Source: Janthinobacterium sp. GW458P (GTDB lineage Bacteria; Pseudomonadota; Gammaproteobacteria; Burkholderiales; Burkholderiaceae_D). From it: DNA of 64,000 bases. This document shows positions 49,544 to 58,371 of this stretch, one piece after another. Made by a program: the position numbers and the translations under genes. The stretch lies in NCBI RefSeq assembly GCF_002127585.1, contig NZ_NEGZ01000007.1, positions 20,019 through 84,018 on the forward strand. The letters are read 5' to 3'. The notes beneath the pieces were generated by a model. It had not been told where the DNA came from. It did no database searches and worked only from the letters and a program-made list of their open reading frames with translations. Positions within the stretch are counted from its first letter, which is position 1. Each line of letters opens with the position of its first letter.

Positions 49544-50407
49544 TTACCACTTCATCTCGCCCTTGGCCACTTTCGCGCTCGTTTCCAGCGCGCCATCGAG
49601 GCCCAGGCTCGGGTAATGGCGCTTCATCGCGTCGATCAGCGCGGCCGAGTTGGCGGCCTTCGCCGTTTCCCCTTCAAACGTCACCAGGTAGTCGCGCGTA
49701 AAGCCGATGCTGTCGGGCGTCAGTGGCGAACCGACCTTGAAGTGCCCGGGCACGACGGTGACAGGTTTCAATGCTGCAATGCCGTCCAGGGTCTTGAGCC
49801 AGTCCTGGCGCGATTGCACGCTTTGCGTGTCGGCCGTCCATACGTGCAAGTTGCCAAACAGCACCACGCCGCCGACGACGGCCTTGATCGATGGAATCCA
49901 CACATAGGTGCGCGACGGCGTCGGGCCCGAAATCGTCAGCGACTGGCCTTCCAGGCTGATGCGCTGGCCCTTCAAGGCTTCGGGAATGACGATGGCCTGC
50001 GGCGCATTGTCCTTCAAAATCGGACCCCAGTAGGCGACCTTGGCGTCCACCTTGCGGCGGATTTCCGCGACCGTTTCCGGCGTGGCGACGATTTTTGCCT
50101 GCGGGAAAGCTGCCTTGATCACATCGAGGCCAAAGTAGAAATCGGGGTCGCTGTGGCTGATGTACACGGTCGTCAGTTTCTTGCCGCTGGCACGGATCTT
50201 TTCCACCAGTTTTTGCGCTTCGGCGCGCGAGAACTGCGCATCGATCAGCACGGCGTCATGCTTGCCTGCCACCAGGACGGAAGCGACGGGGAAGATGGCC
50301 GCTTCGCCCGGATTGAACACCTCCAGTGTCAGCGGAGCGGCGGCCGAGGCGGCGCCGGCGGCGAAGACGGTGGCAACGAGAATGCTGGTAATGGATTTGG
50401 AGAACAT
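49544..50407 (-). CDS. Exported MBL-fold hydrolase-like protein with altered metal motif
   Basis: 287 residues with a signal peptide (about 1-22, ending ASAAAP). The MBL-fold layout is recognisable, but the HxHxDH metal motif reads H85-S-D87-P-D89-F90. PGH further on (VVPGHF) and a downstream aspartate region are kept. Two of the usual histidine ligands are therefore replaced, as in a divergent MBL branch, so catalysis may differ or be lost. It is divergent from the alkaline phosphatase genes and probably operonic with the DsbA-family gene. Confidence 0.85.
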   Translation of the reverse strand: MFSKSITSILVATVFAAGAASAAAPLTLEVFNPGEAAIFPVASVLVAGKHDAVLIDAQFSRAEAQKLVEKIRASGKKLTTVYISHSDPDFYFGLDVIKAAFPQAKIVATPETVAEIRRKVDAKVAYWGPILKDNAPQAIVIPEALKGQRISLEGQSLTISGPTPSRTYVWIPSIKAVVGGVVLFGNLHVWTADTQSVQSRQDWLKTLDGIAALKPVTVVPGHFKVGSPLTPDSIGFTRDYLVTFEGETAKAANSAALIDAMKRHYPSLGLDGALETSAKVAKGEMKW

Positions 50408-50563
50408 GATGCGCCTTCACAAGATGATTGGGATGCACGCATCTTACGTTGCTTGATTCGGTAGAAAAACCCGATAAAACGCAATGGTTTATTTCTTATT
50501 TCGATGCAATCAAATACTGACATGCACGCTGCCATCCACATCGTCGTATCCAAATGTGTCACA

Positions 50564-50597
50564 GCGTCATGATGTTGTCACATTGAATTGTTATCTT
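50564..50597 (+). promoter_or_regulatory. Putative Pho box and -10 of the alkaline phosphatase genes
   Basis: GCGTCAT-GATG-TTGTCAC (50564-50581) has the 7-4-7 layout of PhoB boxes (CTGTCAT repeats). A TTATCT -10-like box follows ten bases later, the usual PhoB promoter geometry, 25 bases before the first phosphatase start. Confidence 0.6.
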
Positions 50598-50621
50598 GCC
50601 AGCTCTTTCAAACCTAGCCGG

Positions 50622-52082
50622 ATGAACCACATGACTCGCAGAAAAATTTCCGTCGCTGGCTGCAGCGTCGCAATCTCCCTGATGCTGGCCGCCTGCGGCA
50701 GCGACGCCAAAAAAGACGAGGTGTTGGTCGAAGCCCCGCCGAAAAACGTCATTTTCTTCCTCGGCGATGGCATGGGCCTGACCACCATGACGGCCGCGCG
50801 CATCTACTCGGTGGGCGAAGACGGTGCGCTGACCATGGACACGCTGCCGGAAACGGCCTTCGTCAAGACGTTCTCGAACGATGCGCAAGTCACCGACAGC
50901 GCGCCGTCGATGGCCGCCTACATGACCGGCGTCAAGATGAACAATGAAGTCATTTCCATGTCGGCCAACACGGTCGCCATCGATCCGGGCAAGGATGCCA
51001 ACGGCAACAAGCTGGTCAACAAATGTGGCACCGGCAACGGCACGCCCGCCACCACCCTGCTGGAACTGGCCAAGGCCAAGGGCTTTGCCGCCGGCGTCGT
51101 CAGCACGGCGCGCGTGACGCACGCCACGCCGGCGGCCACCTACGCGCACATCTGCCACCGCGACCTGGAAAACGATATCGCCGCGGCCCTGGTGCCGGGC
51201 GGCACCGGCTACAACAGCGCCCTTGGCACCACCGGCCTGGAAGTGGTCCTGGGCGGCGGCGCGCAATTCTTTACGCCATTCAAGAACGGCGGCAAGCGTT
51301 CGGACGACCGCGACCTGGTGGCCGAACTGAAAGCGAAAAGCTACACCATTGCCAACAACGCCACCGACTTCAAGGCCGTCGACGGTACCAAGACGGACCG
51401 CCTGTTCGGCGTGTTCACGTCCAGCCACATGAGCTACGACCTGGACCGCGATGCGGCCAAGGAACCTAGCCTGGCGGAAATGACCACCAAGGCCATGGAC
51501 GTGCTGGCCAAGAACAAGAAGGGTTACTTCCTGATGGTCGAAGGCGGCCGCATCGACCATGCGCTGCACGAAACGACGGCCAAGAAGGCCCTGCAGGACA
51601 CGGTCGCCTTTGACAACGCCATCAAGGCCGCCATCGAAAAAGCCAAGCTGACCGACCCGACCCTGGCCAATACCCTGATCGTCGTCACGGCCGACCACGA
51701 CCACACCCTGGTGCTGAACGGCTACGCCAAGCGCACGGGCAAGACGGCCGCCGGCAACCCAGGCGTGCTGGGCCTGGTGAAGAACTACGTCACCGGCGCG
51801 GTCGAGAAAGACCTGGACGGCGCACCGTACTCGATCATCGGCTTCGGCAATGGCGAAAACCGCACGCAAGCCAGCCGCGCCGCCATGGCCAGCCTCGACG
51901 AAACCGTCACCAGCGCCAACACCTACCATCAGGAAGCGGTGATCCGCACGTCGGCCGGCAATGAAACGCACGGCGGCACCGACGTCTTCCTGGGCGCCAT
52001 CGGCAAGGGTTCGGAAACCTTCCTGGGCACCATCGACAACACCACAGTATTCGGCCTGGTCAAGACCGCCGGCGGTCTGTAA
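50622..52082 (+). CDS. Alkaline phosphatase (PhoA family), lipoprotein
   Basis: 486 residues. A lipobox (LAAC, Cys25) follows the hydrophobic segment, so it is a lipid-anchored envelope protein. The catalytic serine is S93 (VTDSAPSMAAY); FFLGDGMG supplies the first metal aspartate, MVEGGRIDHALH and TADHDHTL supply further metal ligands, and THGGTDV the last histidine. It hydrolyses phosphomonoesters to release phosphate. ATG 50631 is an alternative start. The second copy begins 29 bases after its stop. A Pho-box-like site lies upstream. Confidence 0.94.
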   Translation: MNHMTRRKISVAGCSVAISLMLAACGSDAKKDEVLVEAPPKNVIFFLGDGMGLTTMTAARIYSVGEDGALTMDTLPETAFVKTFSNDAQVTDSAPSMAAYMTGVKMNNEVISMSANTVAIDPGKDANGNKLVNKCGTGNGTPATTLLELAKAKGFAAGVVSTARVTHATPAATYAHICHRDLENDIAAALVPGGTGYNSALGTTGLEVVLGGGAQFFTPFKNGGKRSDDRDLVAELKAKSYTIANNATDFKAVDGTKTDRLFGVFTSSHMSYDLDRDAAKEPSLAEMTTKAMDVLAKNKKGYFLMVEGGRIDHALHETTAKKALQDTVAFDNAIKAAIEKAKLTDPTLANTLIVVTADHDHTLVLNGYAKRTGKTAAGNPGVLGLVKNYVTGAVEKDLDGAPYSIIGFGNGENRTQASRAAMASLDETVTSANTYHQEAVIRTSAGNETHGGTDVFLGAIGKGSETFLGTIDNTTVFGLVKTAGGL

Positions 52083-52111
52083 TCCCCAAGACACAAGAAT
52101 TGGACACGCAT

Positions 52112-53524
52112 ATGAAACTTGCACTGAAATCCACCCTGAAACTGTCGCTGCTGACCACGCTCGTGGCAGCCAGTGTTGCCAACGGCGCCTACGCCGCCGA
52201 CGCCAAGAACGTCATCTTCTTCCTCGGCGACGGCATGGGTCCTTCCGTCGTGACGGCGGCGCGCATCTACAAGTACAAGGAAGAAGGCAGCTTGAACATG
52301 GACAAGCTGGAACGCACGGCGCGCATCAAGACGTTCTCGAACGATGCGCAAACGACGGACAGCGCCCCATCGATGGCCGCCTACATGACCGGCGTCAAGA
52401 TGAACAATGAAGTCATCTCGATGGCGCAGGACACCATCGCCAAAGAACCCGGCCGCGACGCCAACGGCAACCTGGGCGTGGATAACTGCCCGGCCGGCGG
52501 CAAGAGCGTGCCGACCATCCTGGAACTGGCGAAAGCCAAGGGCAAGGCCGTGGGCGCCATCACCACCACGGAACTGACGCACGCCACGCCGGCGACGACC
52601 TTCTCGCACATCTGCAACCGCAATGCGCAATACGCGATCGCCGCGCAGACGGCGCCGGGCGGCGCCGGCTACAACACGGCCCTGGGCGACGGCGTGGACG
52701 TGCTGATGGGTGGCGGACGCAACCACTTTACGCCATGGTCCGCCAGCAACAAGGGCGGCCGCGCCGACGGCCGCGACCTGCTGGCCGAATTCGCGGCCAA
52801 GGGCTACACCGTGGCCGCCAACAAGACGGAAATGGTGGCAGCACCGAGCGGCAAGAAATTCATCGGCCTGTACAGTGCGAAGAGCCACCTCGACTATGAA
52901 CTGGACCGCACCTCGTCCAAGCCATCGGCCGACGGCGCCAACCAGCCTAGCCTGTCGGAAATGACGCTGAAAGCCATCGACTTGCTGTCGAAAAATACCA
53001 ATGGCTACTTCCTGATGGTCGAAGGCGGCCGCATCGACCACGCCTTGCACGGCATCAATGCCAAGCGCGCGCTGGTCGACACCATCGCCTTCGACGACGC
53101 CATCAAGGCCGCCATCGACAAGGTCAGGGAAACCGATCCGAAGCTGGAAAACACCCTGATCGTCGTCACGGCCGACCATGACCATACGCTGGCGTTCAAC
53201 GGCTACGGCAAGCGCGGCAATCCTATCCTCGACATCAACCGCGGCTACAAGGATAACCAGCCAAGCAAGGATGAAGACGGCAATACCTACACCACCCTGG
53301 TGTTCGGCAACGGCCCGAACCGTCCTGACCTGCGCGCCAATGTCGACAGCGCCACGGCCCTGTCCGACAACTACCTGCAAGAAACAGGCGTGCGCCTGGC
53401 CAGCGAAACCCACGGCGGCGGCGACGTCAAGCTGCTGGCCACGGGCGCCGGCGCCAAGGCCTTCAAGGGCACCCTGGACAACACCAAGGTGTTTGACCTG
53501 CTGAAGGCGGCCTTCGGCTTTTGA
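52112..53524 (+). CDS. Alkaline phosphatase (PhoA family), secreted
   Basis: 470 residues with an ordinary Sec signal peptide (about 1-28, ending GAYAAD) and no lipobox, so periplasmic or secreted. Catalytic serine S84 (TTDSAPSMAAY); metal ligands FFLGDGMG, MVEGGRIDHALH, TADHDHTL and THGGGDV are the same as in the preceding gene. Long stretches are nearly identical to that gene, so the two arose by tandem duplication; the localisation signals have since diverged. A TTGGA sequence precedes ATG 52112. A strong terminator follows. Confidence 0.95.
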   Translation: MKLALKSTLKLSLLTTLVAASVANGAYAADAKNVIFFLGDGMGPSVVTAARIYKYKEEGSLNMDKLERTARIKTFSNDAQTTDSAPSMAAYMTGVKMNNEVISMAQDTIAKEPGRDANGNLGVDNCPAGGKSVPTILELAKAKGKAVGAITTTELTHATPATTFSHICNRNAQYAIAAQTAPGGAGYNTALGDGVDVLMGGGRNHFTPWSASNKGGRADGRDLLAEFAAKGYTVAANKTEMVAAPSGKKFIGLYSAKSHLDYELDRTSSKPSADGANQPSLSEMTLKAIDLLSKNTNGYFLMVEGGRIDHALHGINAKRALVDTIAFDDAIKAAIDKVRETDPKLENTLIVVTADHDHTLAFNGYGKRGNPILDINRGYKDNQPSKDEDGNTYTTLVFGNGPNRPDLRANVDSATALSDNYLQETGVRLASETHGGGDVKLLATGAGAKAFKGTLDNTKVFDLLKAAFGF

Positions 53525-53548
53525 TGTAGCACAACAAGCGTAACCCCA

Positions 53549-53584
53549 AGGGGCGGAAGGCAATCTTGCCCTCCGCCCCCTTTG
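53549..53584 (+). terminator. Terminator after the second alkaline phosphatase
   Basis: GGGGCGGAAGG and CCCTCCGCCCC arms enclose a short loop, followed by CTTTGC. The T-run is short, so efficiency is uncertain. Confidence 0.6.
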
Positions 53585-53600
53585 CACATAAAGGCAACAC

Positions 53601-54332
53601 ATGAAATCGACCCTGATCGCCGTCCTCCTCGCCGCCGGCTTCGCTGGCACCGCGCAGGCGGCCGCCGCTGCCGCTCCCGCCGACCTGGACCTGGGCATCA
53701 CCTATTACAGCCGCGTGCTGACGCCGGAAGGCGTGACGCGCGAGAGCCGCTACGAGGAAAAAATGCTGCGCCGTCCCGGCCACGTGTGGGTCGAACGCGT
53801 GCTGGCGCCGGCGACCGACGCGCACGCGGGCCACAAGCATGGCGAAAACACCAAGGTGGCGCTGAAAACGTCGACTGCGGCCACGCAGCATGAACACAAG
53901 CACTTCAATCCCGTGCTGATACCGCGCCATGTGATGCTGGAAAAGAACACCGTGCGCATCGAATACATCGACGCCCACGACAAGGTCGTCGTCGCCATTC
54001 CCAAGGCCGAGTACGAAAACGTCAATTTCGACGGTTCCTGGGAAAACAGTTTTTACCTGCTGGACCCGAAACTGGTGACCGCCATGCCGCTGTCGAAACA
54101 GGCATCGAACGTGCCGGGCGCGCGCTGGCGCGAAGTGGAAAAGAATGGCGTGTTCCAGCGCATCCTGTGGGATGAGCAAAAACAGATTCCGCTGGTCATC
54201 GAAAGCGGCGACCGCGCCAACACTTTCTACCGCCGCGTCGACGTCAAGCTGCAGCCGACCGTCAGCAAGGTCCAGCCATGGGCCAACCTGCAGCATTACG
54301 CGCAGCGCGAATACTCGGACTACCTGGACTAA
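53601..54332 (+). CDS. Secreted protein of unknown function near alkaline phosphatases
   Basis: 243 residues with a signal peptide (about 1-22, AGTAQAAAAAAP). A histidine-rich segment in the middle (DAHAGHKHGEN and QHEHKHF) could bind metals. The rest is beta-rich with tyrosines (YYSRVLTPEG, REYSDYLD). No family was recognised. It follows the phosphatases on the same strand, and may be read through from them; a role in zinc delivery or phosphate release is only a guess. A hairpin partly separates it from the phosphatase gene. Confidence 0.75.
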   Translation: MKSTLIAVLLAAGFAGTAQAAAAAAPADLDLGITYYSRVLTPEGVTRESRYEEKMLRRPGHVWVERVLAPATDAHAGHKHGENTKVALKTSTAATQHEHKHFNPVLIPRHVMLEKNTVRIEYIDAHDKVVVAIPKAEYENVNFDGSWENSFYLLDPKLVTAMPLSKQASNVPGARWREVEKNGVFQRILWDEQKQIPLVIESGDRANTFYRRVDVKLQPTVSKVQPWANLQHYAQREYSDYLD

Positions 54333-54391
54333 ACTTGACCGCCCCATGCCCGCTCGCTAGTATCGAAAGCATACAGCAACGGGAGCGCGGC

Positions 54392-54790
54392 ATGGATGAA
54401 CAATTCGAGAACGGTTTGCGCATGCGCAAACAAGTGATGGGCGACGCCTTTGTCGAGCGCGCCTTTGCCCAGGTGGACGCCTTCACGGCGCCCTTGCAGG
54501 ACTTCGTCACGCGCAACGCCTGGGGCACGACCTGGTGCCGCGACGGCCTGGATTTAAAGACGCGCAGCCTGGCGACGATCGCCATGCTGACAGCCCTCGG
54601 CCGCGCCCAGGAGCTGCGCGGCCATGTGCGCGGCGCCGTCAACAATGGCGCGAGCATGCAGGAAATCCAGGAAGTGCTGCTGCATTCGGCCGTGTATTGC
54701 GGCATGCCGCTGGCCATCGACGCGTTTCGCTCGGCGCATGACGTGCTGCGGGAAATGGGCCTGGTGGCGCCGGCCGCGCCGCCAGCCTGA
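54392..54790 (+). CDS. Carboxymuconolactone decarboxylase (CMD) family protein
   Basis: 132 residues. The helical CMD/AhpD-like pattern is visible (DGLDLKTRSLATIAMLTALGRAQELRGHVRGAVNNG and EIQEVLLHSAVYCGMPLAIDA). It aligns with PcaC-type 4-carboxymuconolactone decarboxylases, but no protocatechuate genes are nearby and AhpD-type paired cysteines are not present, so the reaction is uncertain. GGGAG lies before ATG 54392; an upstream in-frame extension overlaps the preceding gene. A bidirectional terminator separates it from topB. Confidence 0.85.
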   Translation: MDEQFENGLRMRKQVMGDAFVERAFAQVDAFTAPLQDFVTRNAWGTTWCRDGLDLKTRSLATIAMLTALGRAQELRGHVRGAVNNGASMQEIQEVLLHSAVYCGMPLAIDAFRSAHDVLREMGLVAPAAPPA

Positions 54791-54815
54791 CCATTGCCCC
54801 ATCAAATCGGGACGT

Positions 54816-54848
54816 AAAAAAAAGCCAGGGACATCCCTGGCTTTTGTC
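54816..54848. terminator. Bidirectional terminator between the CMD-family gene and topB
   Basis: AAAAGCCAGGGA and TCCCTGGCTTTT form a 12-bp stem flanked by A- and T-runs. Confidence 0.9.
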
Positions 54849-54862
54849 TGGCTGATGCAGGA

Positions 54863-57529
54863 TTACTCCGCCGCTGCCGCCTTCTTCGCCGGCGCCTTTT
54901 TGGCGGCCGGCTTTTTCACGGCCGCAGCCTTCTTCGCCGGTGCCTTTTTGACGGCTGCCGCTTTCTTGACGGCTGTTTTCTTCGCTGGCGCCGCGCCTTC
55001 TTCGCCTTCGACCTCGGCGGCTGCTGCCTTGGTTTTCGCACCCGGCTTGGCCTTGCGCTCTTCAAACTCGAAGCTCACCTTGCCATCCTTGCCGCGCACG
55101 AGGAAAGCCTTGAACGGACGGCGCGTGCGCTGGGAAACAAAGCCCGGCAGCAAGTCGGTCTTGCCATCGTTGAGCAGTTTTGCCATTTGTTCCGGCAAGA
55201 TTTCCTGCTGCAAGATGATGCGGCCGCTGCGGAAGTCGCACGTCTTCGGCTTGGCCACGCTGTGTTCGCACACATAGGCCAGGCCCATTTCGTACACGCC
55301 GGCATGGCACTTGGGGCAAGGTCCCACGGGCGTCTGGCCCGTGAAATCGACACCTTCGCCATCTTCGCTCTCGTCGTTCTGACCGAAATCAAATTCCAGC
55401 TTGAAATTCTTGATCTCTTCATCGCGCACGATGCGCAGGATGGCGGCGAACGGACGGCCCATCTTCGAGCGGAAGCCTTGCAGCGGGCCGATGGTGCGGT
55501 CCTTCAGCAATTGTTCCACTTCGGCGATTTCGAACTGGCGCGAACCCGGCGTCTTGCTCATCGAGAATTCGCACTTGGTGCAGGCGAAACGGCGGTAGTT
55601 TTCCTTCACCACGCCGCCGCAGTTCGGGCATGGCGTTACCAACGTCGCATAGTCGCCGGGAATCGTGTCGTTGTCATATTCCTTGGCGCGCTTGACGATG
55701 ATTTGCGTCATCTGCGCGATTTCGCGCATGAATTCTTCGCGCGAAATCTTGCCTTTTTCCATCTGCGACAGCTTGTATTCCCACTCGCCCGTCAGCTCCG
55801 GCGCCGTCAATTCATTGACGCCCAGGCCTTTGAGCAAAGTCATCAGCTGTGACGCCTTGGCCGTCGGAATCAGTTCGCGGCCTTCGCGGATCAGGTAGCG
55901 CTCCGTCAGCAAGCCCTCGATGGTGGCCGCGCGCGTGGCCGGGGTGCCAAGACCCTTGCCGGCCATCGCATCGCGCAGCTCGTCGTCGTCGATCAGCTTG
56001 CCGGCGCCTTCCATGGCCGACAGCAAGGTCGCTTCCGTGAAGCGCGCGGGCGGCTTCGTCACCAGGCCGTTGGCGCTGACGCTTTCCGTCTGCACTTTCT
56101 CGCCCTTGGCGACGGGCACCAGGTTGCCGTTGCCATTGCTTTCCTTGTCGGCGTCCGTCGACGCTTCCTTGCCGTAGATGGCCAGCCAGCCCGGATTGGT
56201 CATGACCTTGCCTTCGGTCTTGAACTGATGGCCGGACACTTCCGTGTAGCGCGTGGTGACCTGGAATTCCGCAGGCGGGAAGAACACGGCCATGAAGCGG
56301 CGCGTGACGAGGTCGTACAGCTTCTGCTCCGGCTCGGACAGGTTCTTCGGCGCGATCGTCGTCGGGATGATCGCGAAGTGATCCGAGATCTTGGCGTTGT
56401 CGAAGATGCGCTTGTTCGGCTTGACCCAGCCCTTGTCGATGATCTGCTTGGCAAACTGGTGGTAGTTGCTGTTGTCCTTGACCGTTTCCAGCGCCTGCAG
56501 CACGGTCGGCATGTAGTCTTCCGGCAGGTGGCGCGAATCGGTACGCGGATACGTCAGTACCTTGTGCTTTTCATACAGGGCCTGGGCCAGGCCCAGCGTG
56601 TTCTTGGCGGAGAAGCCGAAACGCGAGTTCGCTTCGCGCTGCAGGCTGGTCAGGTCGAACAGGCCCGGCGCCATCGAGGTGGTCGGCTTCGATTCTTCCG
56701 TGACGATGCCTTGGCGGCCGCGGCAGGCGGTGGCGATCGAGTCGGCAGCCGTCTTGCTCCACAGGCGCTCGGCGCGCTTCTCGGGGTCGTTCTCGTCCTT
56801 CTTGAACTTCGTGTCGAGCCAGCGGCCTTCATAGATGCCGGCCGCGCAGACGAATTCGGCGCGCACTTCCCAGAAGTCGCGCGGCACGAATTTTTTGATC
56901 TTGTCTTCGCGTTCGACGACGATGGACAAGGTCGGCGTCTGCACGCGGCCCACGGTGGTCAGGTAAAAACCGCCTTCTTTCGAATTAAACGCCGTCATGG
57001 CGCGCGTGCCATTGATGCCGATCAACCAATCGGCTTCCGAACGGCAGCGGGCCGCGTCGGCCAGCGGCAGCATTTCCTCGTCGCTGCGCAAGTGCGAGAA
57101 ACCGTCGCGGATGGCGCCCGGCGTCATCGACTGCAGCCACAGGCGCTTGACCGGTTGCTTGGCCTTGGCGTTTTGCGCGATCAGGCGGAAAATCAGCTCG
57201 CCTTCTCGCCCCGCATCGCATGCGTTGATGAGGGTGGTCACGTCTTTGCGTTTGATCAGCTTGTTTAATACTTTGAGGCGCGCTTCCGTCTTGGCGATCG
57301 GGTTCAGCGCGAAATACGGTGGAATCATCGGCAAGTGCGCGAAACTCCATTTGCCGCGCTTCACGTCGAATTCTTCCGGTACGGCGATCTCCAGCAGGTG
57401 GCCGACCGCCGACGACAGGACGTATTCATCCGATTCAAAGTACTCATCGTGCTTGGTAAAGCCGCCAAGCGTCTTCGCGATATCGTTCGCGACAGAAGGC
57501 TTCTCGGCGATGATGAGGGTTTTTGTCAT
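54863..57529 (-). CDS. topB: DNA topoisomerase III
   Basis: 888-residue type IA topoisomerase that decatenates DNA and resolves recombination intermediates. The Toprim domain has Glu9 (IIAEKPSVA) and the acidic block NACDAGREGELIF. The active-site tyrosine is Y327 (LTYPRTDSRHLPEDY). Two zinc-ribbon-like cysteine sets lie near the C-terminus (CPNCGGVV..FACTKC and CPKCHAGV..YVCEH). The final about 50 residues are a Lys/Ala/Pro-rich, histone-H1-like tail made of KKAPAKKAA-type repeats. It follows smg in the same direction, with an R2 repeat between. Confidence 0.95.
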   Translation of the reverse strand: MTKTLIIAEKPSVANDIAKTLGGFTKHDEYFESDEYVLSSAVGHLLEIAVPEEFDVKRGKWSFAHLPMIPPYFALNPIAKTEARLKVLNKLIKRKDVTTLINACDAGREGELIFRLIAQNAKAKQPVKRLWLQSMTPGAIRDGFSHLRSDEEMLPLADAARCRSEADWLIGINGTRAMTAFNSKEGGFYLTTVGRVQTPTLSIVVEREDKIKKFVPRDFWEVRAEFVCAAGIYEGRWLDTKFKKDENDPEKRAERLWSKTAADSIATACRGRQGIVTEESKPTTSMAPGLFDLTSLQREANSRFGFSAKNTLGLAQALYEKHKVLTYPRTDSRHLPEDYMPTVLQALETVKDNSNYHQFAKQIIDKGWVKPNKRIFDNAKISDHFAIIPTTIAPKNLSEPEQKLYDLVTRRFMAVFFPPAEFQVTTRYTEVSGHQFKTEGKVMTNPGWLAIYGKEASTDADKESNGNGNLVPVAKGEKVQTESVSANGLVTKPPARFTEATLLSAMEGAGKLIDDDELRDAMAGKGLGTPATRAATIEGLLTERYLIREGRELIPTAKASQLMTLLKGLGVNELTAPELTGEWEYKLSQMEKGKISREEFMREIAQMTQIIVKRAKEYDNDTIPGDYATLVTPCPNCGGVVKENYRRFACTKCEFSMSKTPGSRQFEIAEVEQLLKDRTIGPLQGFRSKMGRPFAAILRIVRDEEIKNFKLEFDFGQNDESEDGEGVDFTGQTPVGPCPKCHAGVYEMGLAYVCEHSVAKPKTCDFRSGRIILQQEILPEQMAKLLNDGKTDLLPGFVSQRTRRPFKAFLVRGKDGKVSFEFEERKAKPGAKTKAAAAEVEGEEGAAPAKKTAVKKAAAVKKAPAKKAAAVKKPAAKKAPAKKAAAAE

Positions 57530-57766
57530 ATTTTTTAGTCTCGAAAAATGCTCTAGGATAGTTTCAGCATGCGCATCATACAGTGCATTGCCAGGCGCCG
57601 ACGCTTTTGTCTGCGCAAGGCCTTGTGACTTGTGGTCTTGTCAAGCGGCCAATGATAAGCGCCTATTGAAGAATTCGGCAAGTTATCTGCAAGCAAGAAT
57701 GCGCAAGCGCAAACACAATGCTCAAGCGTGTGCCGCTGAGGCGGCGCTCAGGCGCCAAAGCTGGAT

Positions 57767-57816
57767 AAACATGGTCAGGGCAAGGCGCTGCCACGCCGCC
57801 ATGACCGTTTTATCAG
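57767..57816 (-). repeat. Repeat family R2, copy 2 (short form)
   Basis: It overlaps the smg stop and continues in the smg direction: CTGATAAAACGGTCATGGCGGCG and GCGCCTTGCCCTGACCATG. The arms GGTCA and TGACC pair fully where copy 1 has GTCCA/TGAAC, a covariation-like change. It lacks the inner hairpin of copy 1. A second palindrome (CCTGAGCGCC...CTCAGC type) lies just beyond. Confidence 0.65.
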
Positions 57817-58277
57817 TGTAGCAGGCGGGGAGAAAGATCTTCGTCGTCGACGAACAGGTCATCGAACATCAGCGCGTCCGGTTCCTTGCCCTGGCTCCAC
57901 AGCAGCATCAGCACGATGACCTTCAGCTTGCCCAGCGAGACGGGCGCCTCGTCGAGCGCCAGCGCCCGTTCGATGACGATTTCGCGCTGCAGCGGCGACA
58001 GCACCTTGGCGCTTTCGAGGAACTGGATGAAACCGATGGCGGCCGTGCCCAGCACGTCGCTTTCCTGCTGCACATAGAAACGCGTGCCCGTGGATGCGGC
58101 CGTCAGGGTTTGCTCGACGCCGGCCATGGCGTTCAGGTCCGTCAGCCAGACGAGGGCTTCGGAAATCTCCACGTCGTCGAAACCGACGGCCGACAGTTTG
58201 CGCGCCAGGACTGCCGGCTCGGGGCAGGCATCGGGGCGATAGTAAGTCTCGTAGAGGTACACCAGGATATCGAACAT
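57813..58277 (-). CDS. smg: Smg-family (DUF494) protein
   Basis: 154 residues. The pattern [13 protein letters not shown], the [11 protein letters not shown] block, and the [26 protein letters not shown] stretch typify DUF494, whose function is unknown. It commonly lies beside dprA, topA/topB and def/fmt, as it does here. It starts 95 bases after dprA. Confidence 0.9.
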   Translation of the reverse strand: MFDILVYLYETYYRPDACPEPAVLARKLSAVGFDDVEISEALVWLTDLNAMAGVEQTLTAASTGTRFYVQQESDVLGTAAIGFIQFLESAKVLSPLQREIVIERALALDEAPVSLGKLKVIVLMLLWSQGKEPDALMFDDLFVDDEDLSPRLLH

Positions 58278-58371
58278 GGCTCTACTCTAGCAGTTAAGTT
58301 CGCTGGGGCACAAGGGCGCACGCCGACAAAGCCACCCCGTGCGGCGTGGCCGCCACATAAGTGGCAAGCTG

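Noticed and set aside
49487..50464. 325-codon plus-strand frame opposite the MBL-fold gene
   Set aside because: Shadow frame; the minus-strand frame encodes a signal peptide and the MBL fold.
50557..50582. TGTCACA direct repeats read as a second Pho box
   Set aside because: Their start-to-start distance is 19 bases, which does not fit the 11-base Pho-box period; only the 7-4-7 site was kept.
57717..57760. Palindromic GCCGCTGAGGCGG/GGCGCTCAGGCGCC stretch beyond R2 copy 2
   Set aside because: It has no match elsewhere in the window and could be chance in a GC-rich gap.
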